Shown: positions 36,001 to 48,300 of the stretch, piece by piece
Layout: every line of letters begins with the position of its first letter
How positions within the stretch are numbered: position 1 is the stretch's first letter
DNA from: Capitella teleta
Taxonomy: Eukaryota; Annelida; Polychaeta; Capitellidae
NCBI GenBank assembly: GCA_000328365.1
Contig: KB298780.1
Location: forward strand, 187,743-251,742
Direction of reading: 5' to 3'
DNA: 64,000 bases
Notes under the pieces: model-generated
What the model was told of the DNA's origin: nothing
Database searches by the model: none
Seen by the model: the letters and a program-made list of their open reading frames with translations, nothing else
Position numbers and translations under genes: made by a program

Positions 36001-39000
36001 CGCTGTTTGCATGATGTTTCAGCGTGGGCGAAGTTGAGAGCGCCAATGTTGAATGGGGTTAGGAATCCGACGCCACCCCAGCCTTGCTTCGCGCTTATTA
36101 ACGAGCAAACGTGCGACGTGGTGATGCAGCGTCCGAACCAACACTTGAGTCGACTGGATTAGGAAGCTAACGAGCGACGTCGCTCAGGGGAGATCAGAGT
36201 GACGCGGAGACATTAAACGTCGCCTTTAAACGAAGATTGCTTCGGCGCGGACGCTGCTGGACAGTGAGGAATACGTACGCGCCGGCAGGGCGTTCGCATG
36301 CTTCGGCTTAAAGCAGGTTTGGAACACAGTTTAATTACAACCAGCATTAATGATGATGCTCTGGATTACAGGGAATACAAATAGCAATCAAAGAGTTAAA
36401 TCGAAGGGTCTAATAACCACTGTGTAACCACAATCGGCAAGGGCCAAGGCCTCCACCCTTAATGCGTTAATGTTGGCGGCCCCACCCAAGGAATTCTCCG
36501 CAAGCAAGATAAAAAGAGGCAAGAGGAGCTGTGATTTATCTGCGCTGGGAGCCGCGCCCGCCACTCCCTTCGCTCCATCGTTGGAAATCCAGGAGTGTCG
36601 TAAAGGAATCTAGCCGCATTACGGCAATAAGACCCGTTTACGACAGCGTGTCGTGAAAAATGCAAACTCAGAATGAAGCAATTTACACAGGACTTAGGGC
36701 ACCCATCCGCTGTATATGTCATGGAGTCAGCGTGCAATGAGCTGGGTGGTGGATAGGCTCGACCAAGCAGGACGCGGGTATCCCGCTAATGCGACCGCAA
36801 TGGCGTTGGTCCTGGGAGAGATTAGAAGGCGCGGCACTGGCTTCGGTTTGCATGATTCGCACGAGGCACTAATCAACCAAACAACTGGCATCAGAGGCAT
36901 CGAGGCACAGACGTCAAAATGGCGCGGGATGAGGAGGCTGCTGAGGCTGAGAGGATGACATCGAATGCTGACGGAGCGGATAAGCCAAACAGGAGGAAAG
37001 GCAAGCCCCGTGAAATGAGAGAGTTCACGGGGTCAAAGATACTCATGAATATTCATACAACAAGCAATGACTGGCTGAATGTCACACCGGTGGCATTCGC
37101 TGCTGGAGTTAATCAATCACCAAACACAATAAATGTAGGATGTTGCATAGAACACATGAAACTCAGAGCTTACGTAATCACCACGTGCCGTTTTTGCGTT
37201 CGTTGATCGCGTGAGGCGACAGAGAAGCCAGTCACACGGTAGCTCTAAACGCAGCTCCATTTTTTACGCCTAATTTAACCGCATAGCTGTATAATATATA
37301 TCCTGACGCATATAATTAACCCGCAGTGCTCTCTACCTTTACATACACGCTCTTTCAATACTTTATAATAAGCGTTTGGAAGTGGTTTCTGTAAACTTCC
37401 CTGGGGAGTTGTAACAAAGTGAATTCGCGATGCATCCACAGTGCTCCACACACAGTGTATAATTACCTTGCTAACGTTTATGCTTTATATTCGTGCACTC
37501 CACGTATTATATTACTAAAGGCTGCTGCACGACATATACTGGGATAATAATAACATACAAAACAGATTACATAAGGCCCGGGTATGCACGCTATATGGTT
37601 CTCGCAAGATGTAATGGTACACACATTGTCTCTTACCAATTTTATGTGAGAGTTAGAATCCGAGAAGAAGAGCTCGCTCGCAGGGGAACGATGGAAGTGC
37701 ACAATGGTCGGCGGCATCAGTGATGGCTGCTCCCCCGTCTGAGCGGATGCAGACCTCAGATGAGAGGAGAGTGGCGGGGTGAGGGCGCTTGGCTAAGCCA
37801 TAAAAGCCAACAAAAGCTTTTATCTCAACTCGAGATAAGCGGAGCAGAGCGGCTGTAGAGAAACACTCGAAACACCACAGCCAACTCTTAAACCACGCTG
37901 AACGCCGTTGAAGTACGGTGCCACCGTTCGGCGGTGTACAAGATGCTCTCCTACAGAGCCAACGCACGGCAGCCAGCAGCAGGCAGCGCTGAGTCACTAT
38001 GGAAACCGATTCTGATATCTCCGTCAGTGATACTGTGTCGATTGCTGCGATGCAGATAAGCGACGTCCTCTCAGGGTGGCGGGATACGGCGGGGAGGGGG
38101 GAAGGTGAATTCAGGGATCGATTTGCTGATTGGAGAGAAATCAATGAGGCGAAAGACCGCGCGCGATCAGCATAACAAATGCTGGCTGCAAATGTCGACG
38201 CAGATGAAATCACAGAATAATTACAGCGCCTCATTGCAATGTTATATGCAGGCGACGATGATGATAAAAAGAAAGTAATGCAGACAATAATAATGCAAAT
38301 AATAGTCATCAGGGTTGGTTTTCCACTGGATTCGTATTCAATCTCCGCAGGTAAACACAATGCACGCACTCAGATGACTCAATCGCTTGTGTCAAAGGGA
38401 ATAGGTACAAAATTCCGTCAAGATCCGTGGTCTGCAGATGAGGAGGCAGCATGCAGAACATGTAATATTCATCGTTGCAGCGTTGAGCTTTCAGTGATGC
38501 GATCATTGCGCGATTCACGGAGCAAATGGATCTGACGGCTGCGTCGCGTGTGCTGTACTCGGCGCATGTATTATGCACGCGTCGGGGCGAGGTCCCTACG
38601 CCACCGCCTCTTATACGCCACCGTCTGCTGCTGTTAACGTACGTTGAACCTGGGCCAGCCCATTGAGCTATAGCAGGCAGCAGGCCCACAGTACACACCC
38701 CACCCCCTGCTCCCTTTGCGTACTGCGGGAGGATCAAAGCGGATCTTGATGCCATCACCGCGAGGATTGCGAGGCTCTAATCAGCCGCGATCTCGATGGC
38801 ATCGCGGCGGTATATTGCCTGCACGCGCCCACTGACCAAGCTGCTGGCATCTCCTGCAATATTATACGCACACGCTTTGCCCCTAACACACAAAGGCGTG
38901 GTTCTTGCACATGATCGATTCCGCGGCCGCAATAGTACGAGCACTGAGTCGGAACGACGCGTGAAACATAGCAGAAATTATCGGTGGTGGTCAATCGATG

Positions 39001-39506
39001 CATAATGCACGACGTCGCTCAGTGCATCAATCACCTTGCGTCTTCATATTACATGTATATGAACCCCTTGCAACACTTTGACGCTTGCCATATGGAACGC
39101 TTTGCTTTCGCTGTTTGCCGTGCTCAGACATTCAGCATTGATTTACCGCAATGAATTCGCATGAACTGCAAATCTCAGCTCGCGTGCACCGCAAAACAAA
39201 TCGACGAATTCCGATGCCAAACATGTAGCAGCAAAGAAAGCGATCGCAGTGTACGAGAAAGTGGCCAGAGGCGACAGATACACAAATGTTGTACATACCT
39301 CAGCTGCATCGTCTCCCGATTGAAGCAGTGCAGAGCGTACGAAGTGGCTTCTGCATGCTTCAGAGCAGTCTTCCAAGTGCTGGCAGAGAAAGGAGGAGCA
39401 GCATTGCTGCTGCGGCCGCTGCACACGATGAGATGCATGCAGTGAGCGCCGTACAATCCGAATAAATCCAAGAGGCTGTAGAACCGAGCAATATGCCAGC
39501 ACGCCA

Positions 39507-39551
<45 letters not shown>

Positions 39552-42500
39552 TCGCCGCGGCCTGTCCCGTCCCGAATGGCTCGCAGCGCCGAGCTCTCCT
39601 CAGAGCTAGCTGCTTGCTCTGGCCGTCCCGCAAGGCGAACGGATCAATGGCGCGAATGAGCAGAGCCAGAGGAGGAGGCAGCGGAGGAGGAGGAGGAGGA
39701 GGAAGAGGTGGGTGAGGCGGAGGAGCGTACAGCGTCAACGCTGCTGCGATGCCCGTTCGCACCTCGAGCTGCGAGGAGGAGGCTCAGATTGAGCGACGCA
39801 CGAAAGAGCGGCGCTTAAATACGCTTGCAACACGAGCAGGAAGGCAAGGGCCGCAGTGACGTCATCGTTGGCCTAGGGGAGTCACCATAGCAACGGCGTC
39901 ACGGAAGACTGGCGAGAGAAGGAAGGGGGCAGGGAGGGTGAGGCATTGCGTGCAGACCTCACAGACCGCACACCGTAGCGTTAATCTGTGGCATTTCTGT
40001 CCAGATCAAAAATGCATGAGTTGGCGATGTCCACTTGTCAATTACAAGACAGGACCGAGGCTGTCGTCGGCGCCTTGTGAGGCTAATAGGCGACAGCGAC
40101 ATGATTCCGACGCCACTTTGAGGTGCTAAAGAGATTGCGGCGAAAAACACTCGCGCGGTTGCAGCCTGCACTTTGCGATGCACTGCGAGGCATATGACGA
40201 AGCGGCACACGAAGCTCAGCTGTATATCGTCATACGACGCATATGGCAAGCGACATTCACATTCCTAATGCCATTAGAAGCTACGAGGCACGAGGACGCC
40301 AATGTCCTCGTGTAAGGGGAATGCCCATACGACATCAACCGGTTTATTCTCTTTACATTCATATCTAAGGATAACCAGCTATAGGTATGGAATGGACATC
40401 ACGTGTGCTCATGATTACACGCGTGGGGAAGCCCCGTGATTTCGAGGTCATCATTGCTCAACATGTGCAAAAGCAGCGCAAACATGCCGCATGCTAATTA
40501 TCATAAAACAATATAATTATTTGAATTGAAAGATCGATTTAAGTGTGGCGTCATTCCTTGGAAACATGCATGAGATTAAATCACACATCACACGAGTGCA
40601 GTAAGTGCAATAATGATGACATAACAATAGCACACCATAGGCTAATGTGTATATCGCACCACATGCCGGTGATAAACAGGCCGACGTGAACACCAGGCAT
40701 TCATCAGCACATGCGACGTCGGAATGGACGTATTCATTAACTCGATTAACCAGAACGCGCAAGTCCGAACGAATCGAACAACGATCGAATACTCTCATTA
40801 TTAGCGGTTGTAGTCAAGCGAATTAATGATATTCATGGAAACCTGATCACGTGACTAAGGTTCATGAATAATGCATGAGATTTGATGAGCGAAGAAATCG
40901 TCGTGGTGTCGCGTTTTGTACGTCATAATACAAGCATATATAATGTACGCGAGATATCCCAAAATACAACAGAGACTCACGGAAGAAGAAGAAGAAGAAA
41001 GAGAAAAAGAAATAAAAACGGTCAAAATATACCCTGCATGTTTCAGGGAAGGGATAAGTATTTTTAACTCATTACTTCGCAAGCGAACTCATAAGCCGCG
41101 TTATGTAATGTGACACGACGGTGTACTACTCAACGTGAAACCCATTAACTCGCACACAAGTTACGGATTCGCTTCTTATTCGCTGGCTTCGTTTCTAAAT
41201 GATGAATCTGCGAATCCGAATGCAAAACGCTGACTGCGATCCGTCAAATAGCCAGCGACATGGACAGTCTAAATATAGCGCACGACCTTGACGTAGAAGA
41301 AAGCTAATGGAAGCAAAGAAGAAGGGGAAGGGCGATAATAGGGGACACATGGGATGACCAGGTGTGTCCCCCATACCTGAGATGCCTACTGATTCGCCAT
41401 ATGCTAATTAGAAACAGGTCAATGTGTTAATTACGAAATTTATATAGACCAAATTAGTTACACAAGAACAACTACACGGACACCAAATATGACGGGTGAT
41501 ATTTACAAGGATATAGTGACTCACCCTTAAAGTCATTCAGGAGGTTTCCAGCAGGCAGGGTGAAGCTGATCTCGTGGTTGAGGCCCTGGTAGATAAGGTC
41601 AATGGCCTCCGATCCGTCGACGCTGTAGGCGACTTCGTACCTGATCGGGGCGTCCTGCAACGGAAACGAACGCAGGTGAGAATTGCGTCACGCTGCAGAG
41701 AAGGAGCCGGCAGGAGAAGGTATGGCGCCCGGCAGCGACATCAAAGCTAAAAGCAAACAAGGCGGCTCGCTCATTAATCTCGTGGCTAGCAACGCGAGGG
41801 AAGTACTCATCTACATACTCAAATGGTCACCATGACAACGCCATAACAACGCAGTTTGTTTGGTCAACGGACCTTAAATGAGGAAGGTGTGGCGCTGGTT
41901 GGCGGCTGGCAGCTTCACGCAAGGAGCATCGTACGCAGCCCCGGACGATGCCAGACTGCGATTTGTCTTGCTTGGCCCTTGTCAGAGAGACCCCCTCCCC
42001 CTCTATACCCTCCTCTGTGCTAGCTCCGATTTCGTTCACGCCGCTCGCAAACCCAAATCAGCCTCTTATGGTTGGCCAATGGCGCCATAACCCTTAACGA
42101 CGGACCATCCATGCCGCATTATAGCACAGCCGCGGCAGCTGCAGCTGCGGAATCCTCTCTGCGGTAAATGTCCATTGCGACTGACACAACGTCGTCGTCG
42201 TCACGGCACGGGACGATCAAGGCTGCACAATATGAGCCTCGAAGCATACAACAAAGGGGCCAGTGAGGCTGCAGGCACGACAGATCCGACATGATTGCAA
42301 GAGAGCTGTCATGTAGCCATGGCAACGGCGGCGTCCTTAACAACCGCGAAGGACGACAGGGCCCAGGACCCCTTGAAAGCTGAAGCGTGTTTTGGCGAAA
42401 TATAAACGGGAGAAATATCGGCGTTTGGACGAATGGTATCGATTGCGGAGTGGCGCGCGCTCTTTCTCCCTCTCTCCAGAGGATAATGTGATTATATGAC

Positions 42501-45354
42501 ATGATGCATACCGACTGCCATCCCAGAGACAATACCTCAAGCTACGAATCAATTAGCCTGAAAGCTCCGCTCCATAGATCAGTTTCTTGCACGAGGAGGA
42601 GGAGAAGAAGAAGCGAAGTACAGATAACTGCATCGATCGGCGACTGCGATGCAAGAGCCGACGCGCGGGCCGGCTCCTCCCGACGTCTCCGCCCCGAGAC
42701 TCATCTGATGCTCACCTCGCATGGAAACCGCTCGTAAAAATCTCGTCGCCAGAAGCAAAGCTTACCCACGTGACATGAACACTCACCTCGTCTCTCCACT
42801 CCTGACAAAACACTTTATACACGGTTTCCATTTCGACCCCTGGTTCCTCCGCTTTCGCCGACTTCGGTCGAATGGTGCATCCTCCTCTGCTAGGACTGCT
42901 GTTCACTTTGAAGTACGTAAGCGCCGAACCCTCGATTCCTCGCTCTGAATATACATAAAAGGCAGTTATTCTGCTTATTCTTGCAAAATACACACACGCC
43001 TAACTTACCCGTGTCTTCAACGTTGACTTCTACGATGTACGTGTATCCTTTTAGTAGAAGACCTTTCTTCAGGACGAGGACATCGCTGCCCAGTTCAGTG
43101 GTGGTATGTTCATCACGCAGTTGGATGGCAACTCGAGTCAGCCGGACGATGTGCTTGTCTGCTTTGGGGCGCGCATTCTATACCTCGGAGACATCATCCC
43201 CAGGTCCTCCTTGGGTGTTTTCAGATGAACCAGTGTTGTCCGTCTCTGCAGGAGGAAGAGGAGGTGGAAGAGTTAGTATGCATCGTGCGAAGGATCAAAA
43301 GGCATGATCAAAGCCGGCGGTGTAATGGGATGGCGTCATGCATGCAGGTATGAACATCACAGAGCACAGCGCCGGATAAATGGTCATTGCGCACGGTTTG
43401 CAAGCGGATGCAATGTTTGCGGTGGTCGTTGGACGACGGAGCAGAAGGAGTGACATGCGAATAGCAGCATACGCCGCAAACAGCATCCTGGAGCATAACA
43501 TCGATTATGAAGAGCTCCGTCAACAGCGATCGGGGCACATAGCAAACACTACTCGTCGTCGACGCCAATCTCATTTGCAGGCCCGCTCCACGCAAGCAAG
43601 CAGTATGCAAGCTGATTGAACACCCGCGGGTCGGCTGTATGCATCGCAGTCTCAGTTGCGGCCCAATAGCCTCAGTAATTCAATCAGAAATCGACCGCAT
43701 CGAAGCCGTATTCATTACTTGCATGCATGCATGTACAACACCGCTGATTTCACATAATCACAGCGATACGGGATGTTGGTGCATGGTATATAGAATCAAC
43801 CTTCTAGGTATTCAGACTATTCGCTATTCAGGGCAGGACGCGCGCGCAAACCGGGCTTTCTTCTGGCGCGCAAAGCCCACGTCGTAGATTTGTGGTGCGC
43901 TGACAGTTATGGTGGTAAATGGTCGGGCTAGGGGCGAAGAGCGCTCAGCGTTAGCAGTGCAATCAGCTCAGTACAAGTGTCCCAGCGCAATAACAACGAA
44001 CGCGAAACAAAAGCGCGACGTCATTTCGCAGAGGAGGCAGAATGAGAAGAAGGCGGCGCTGTGTTTGCGCGATTACAAGTTTCATCATCATAGCGACATC
44101 GACAGAGGGTACCCCGAAGACGAATTACGGAACACCCCCTCCCCTCCTTTCCTCTGCCTTAACATGCTTCCCTTTACTCATCTGCCAAGTAGGACGCATA
44201 AAAACAATGCTCCGATTGAATGTTCAGCCCTTCGGAAGCGCCGTCTTATCCTAGCACCCCAGACGACAGATTTGCGCATCCGGCCCCAGAGCCCTTCTTG
44301 TGGGCCGGCTGACAGGACGCTTTCTCTTCGGGGGCCTAAGAACCCCTCGCACCTCGCCAGATTGCCTGTCACGTCGCTCGATCAATGCTTCCGCAGAACG
44401 GACGATCAACACAAGTACACGCCTATATCAAGAGCACGTGACCCGCAATACATCTCAGACATTCATTTCCTCCGATGTACAGCAAATAGCACACGCATAA
44501 ACGGGGGCGACCGGTTTTACGGCCTTGCAAATAAGAGTTTTACTGCGGCATAACATTTATCTGCGCCTAAAGAGCGGCCAAGATCGGCGCTGCATGGGCT
44601 GTGAGTCGGCTGCATGGCCAAGCACTTGGTCTGTCTGCAGAGCCCATCAAACCATCCTTTGTCCGTCGCTCAAATTCATCGAAGGGGCAAAAATAACAGA
44701 GCTCAATACAAGAGCCAGTGCGTTCCCAATGCCTCCATGTTGATGGAGCAGGCGAGGTTTTCCACTTCTTCGTATATATATATAGAGGAAAATGCTCAGA
44801 CCCTCTCAAAATATTCGCATGCATAATCGCATTTGCACATTCTCAACGTATAGATGAACAAAATTCGAATTCTGATGCATGCATAAAACAGGCAGACAAA
44901 ACTATTTTCCATTACCTCCTCCAGTTTGGCCACTTCCGGTGCCTCTTCCGCCACCAGCACCTTCTGAGGGCCCTAGACCCCCGGACGACGATCCGCTCGT
45001 TCCTCTGCCTCCGCCCCCAGTGTCCTCTGTGGTGAAACAAGTCACGTGGTGGTCATGTGATGACGCACTCACCTCCCGGGTTGAAGCCTCCGAGGCCTCC
45101 TGCACCACCGCCACCGCTGCGGCCTGAGAGCGAAATCATCAACATGCAATTATAATGGGTTGCGCAACAATGAGGAGATTTCAAACTCCCAAATAGGTCA
45201 ATTTGATTGGAGAAATATAATGCATTACATAACACAAACCTCCGCTTTCACCCTCGTCCAGGGTCCCGAAAGGGTACAGAGGGTTGAACAGGGAAGCTGT
45301 TGTTGTTGTGGAAGATGTTGTTGCTGCTGTTGTTGTAGTCGTTGAAGCTGTAAG

Positions 45355-45394
<40 letters not shown>

Positions 45395-48300
45395 AAGGCA
45401 AAATTAAAATTGTTCTTTATCAAAATATGCAAATGATTGAGAGTTACCGGCAACAATTTTGAGATAATTAATTGTTCTTTGCACCAAGAAAGTGGAAGAG
45501 AACTCACTGGTTGATGACGTGACCATCGGCGTCAGTGGGTCTGTGTCATTTGAGACGAGATTGAAGGGAGTTCCCAGGTCAATTAGACAACTGGACAACT
45601 GCTCATCACCTGAAATCGACCAAATGAGCAAAATCAGAGAAAGGGGAATCACTACACTCGGACGCAAGTAATGCGACACAGAAATACTCTTCGGTGGATA
45701 TTACATGCAGCGATTAATAGGAAACTGACCAGGAGTAGCCAGAAGCTCAATGGGCCTAGTGCCATTGACCACAAAGTACAGATTCCAGGAGAAGAGCAAA
45801 GAGCCTCGCCGATGCAGTTGCTGCAGAGATCCCACTTGTGTCTTCAACACGAGACGTTCATCTGCGTTGACGACTAAATCTTCGCACTGCTCGCACAAGA
45901 TGTTAACACTGAAAGGAGACAACCTGGCTTCACATTTCCATTGTGGAGTTAACTTAGTATGTATACAGTGGGCTTGGGTACATGAAGTGGGCAGTAGTGA
46001 TTAAGGTGAGGGGCAATGCTGCAATCAATTATGCAAATACGCGATTCAAACACTGCTTTATGTCGCCATTGATTCCAGCGTCACGTGTGACATTTGATCT
46101 TGTTGCCTCCAAGATGCCACGTTTCTCAATCGATGACAGACATCGATTCCACTTTCTCTCCGTGCCGAATGTATTCATGGTCATATCATTAAATATCGTG
46201 TAAGCTTTCGAAGTTTAGAGTATATAGTTATACCAATTAATGCAGAAATGATTACGTCCTAGGCACGCCTCATGCACCACATAAGTCATGACTTGCGTGA
46301 CCGTGGAAGGCGGGTAGGAGCGACCTTGGATCAAACGTGGGGGGCCATGTGGAGGTGTTCACACGAACGGCCTTATTTATGCTTAATATCTGCGCCGCTG
46401 AAGAGTCGTTGAGGCCGTGCGGAGGTCCGGCATCGACGCCCTCTCTGAGTCTCCGCATCTCCTCTTTCCTGCTGTGTGATTTTGACCGTCCTCGTTGCCT
46501 AGCAACATGACAACCACCACTTAAACGTTCAGCGAAATGCTTAAAATGCTATCTAATCTGGATATATTTTAAGTGTGGGTTTCGGGACCACCATATAATT
46601 ATAGTCCAATTTGTACCAAAGAACATTTTTATTATGTAATAGCATTCACCTATACGTGTATATATTATAATGCATAAAGAGGTCGGTAAAGCATAACGAG
46701 GAGTACAGGTATGCATGTATTGCATATATCAGCAGTTTCAGCGCAAAGATTTGTCGAAATTGGTGTGATTCACGAACGATCACCAAGGCCCACACTTCGC
46801 TCTAAATATTGGTACTGATTTACAATTACTTAGTTGCACAACCAAATTACGCAAGATACCTACATCACATTCCTGAAACCCGCAATTTGAGAGCGAGAGG
46901 AATACCAGGCAGTGCGCGGTCAGTGATTGGATCAGAAGGGCCGCAGTTCAATATTAATTCGGAATAATGGAAAATCAATGAGGCGTAACGAACTCAATGC
47001 AATTAACGACGAGATCAGAGAGGGATAGCCCGTCCCCCCTCGGGCACACGGGAGTGGATCAGGGATCGAACGCTGGTAATTGAGATCACGCTTTATGGCT
47101 GCACCGACACGGATTTACACGTCGATGAAGGAGAGGCACGAGAAATCGAGGAACGAACGAGGATTATGCCACTGATTGTATTTCTAGAATTGCACTCGAG
47201 AGCACGCGAAATGACGCAGAGGAGGGGGTGGAGAGATGTTGGCGTGGTTGTCACTTGAGGACGTGGTCGTGTTTTAAAAAGGACGTCGTCTGTGTGTCTT
47301 TGAACTAACACAACATAATGAAAGGCGACCACACTTATATTCGTATTTTGACTTCTGAGCTACCAATTCCAAGACAATCACAATTGCTGTAATTCCCAAG
47401 TGGATCAAATTTAAAAGGTTTAAAATCGCAACCTTATTCTCGAGCTTGTTAAATGATAATCGTATTTCTTCTCGAGTCCTCTGTTTTTAGCAATAGAATA
47501 TAGCGCGATATGCAGTGAGCTATGTGTATTCATACAGCCATCGATAAGAGAGATTTCAACACTTTTCTGGTCTACAGCTGCTGCGGTAGGAAAAAACTAT
47601 TTTTGTGTATGTTATTATGAAAGCTGTTGATCCTTAGAAATTGGTTTCGAAGTGAACAGACGTCCTGTTTCAAACAACAACTACGATTTCATTGAACGAT
47701 TATGACTAAGTTTGTCCGTTATTATCAATAACTGATAGATTGCTTGAATTTGCACTCACTCGATCGTTTCCGATGCTTCCAGCTTGAGCACCTGCGTGAC
47801 CGTGCTCTCCTCGCGTCCTGCCTTCGACACTGTCAACTCAAAAACGATGTCTTTGACGTTTGCTTTAAATTTGTCTCCAGGAATTTCGAGGATTTTTCCT
47901 GATCTCAAAGAAGAGTCATTTCCGATGAAGCACGAGCTCTCGGTGGCATCCAATTCGTAGCACCTCCACGCATACTCCAAACCGTTCAAGTCACCAGGAT
48001 AGTCTGGGTCGTGCGATAAGGATGCGTCCATGACAACCACGTCCTGCCGACTACATCTGCGCAGGATGCCTCCGCTGATGACCGGCATCAAACTGCTCGC
48101 AACCACCTCAAAGGTCGTCCGCTCCGATGCGTGGACGATCGTATCATTCATGTCGACCTGTGAAGACGAAATGCTCAGAATGCCGTGAGCAACCAGCTGT
48201 TCTTACCCGTAGTTCAACTGAGTAGAACCCGTAGTCGAGCCAGCGTCGAGGCAGGACGAGGACTGGATCATGGAAGAGCTGTTTATCTAGCCCACTGATA

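Larger units (their letters stand above)
35725..41524 (-). other. 5.8-kb polycystin intron with CpG-rich, microsatellite and X-box sequence
   Basis: This is the longest intron of the gene. Much of 36-41 kb is richer in CG dinucleotides than the ACLY introns. It contains a near X-box at 35873-35886 (GCTGCCATAGCAAC), (TGC)14 at 39508-39549, a (GGA)n tract at about 39670-39712, and a CRE plus X-box at 39857-39894. Many ORFs on both strands are present but none is splice-flanked or recognisable. Confidence 0.4.

Noticed and set aside
38309-39762. Long minus-strand ORFs in 37.6-39.8 kb, including an Ala-rich one
   Set aside because: They come from CpG-rich intronic DNA and the (TGC)14 repeat read as polyalanine. 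They have no splice context and no motif.
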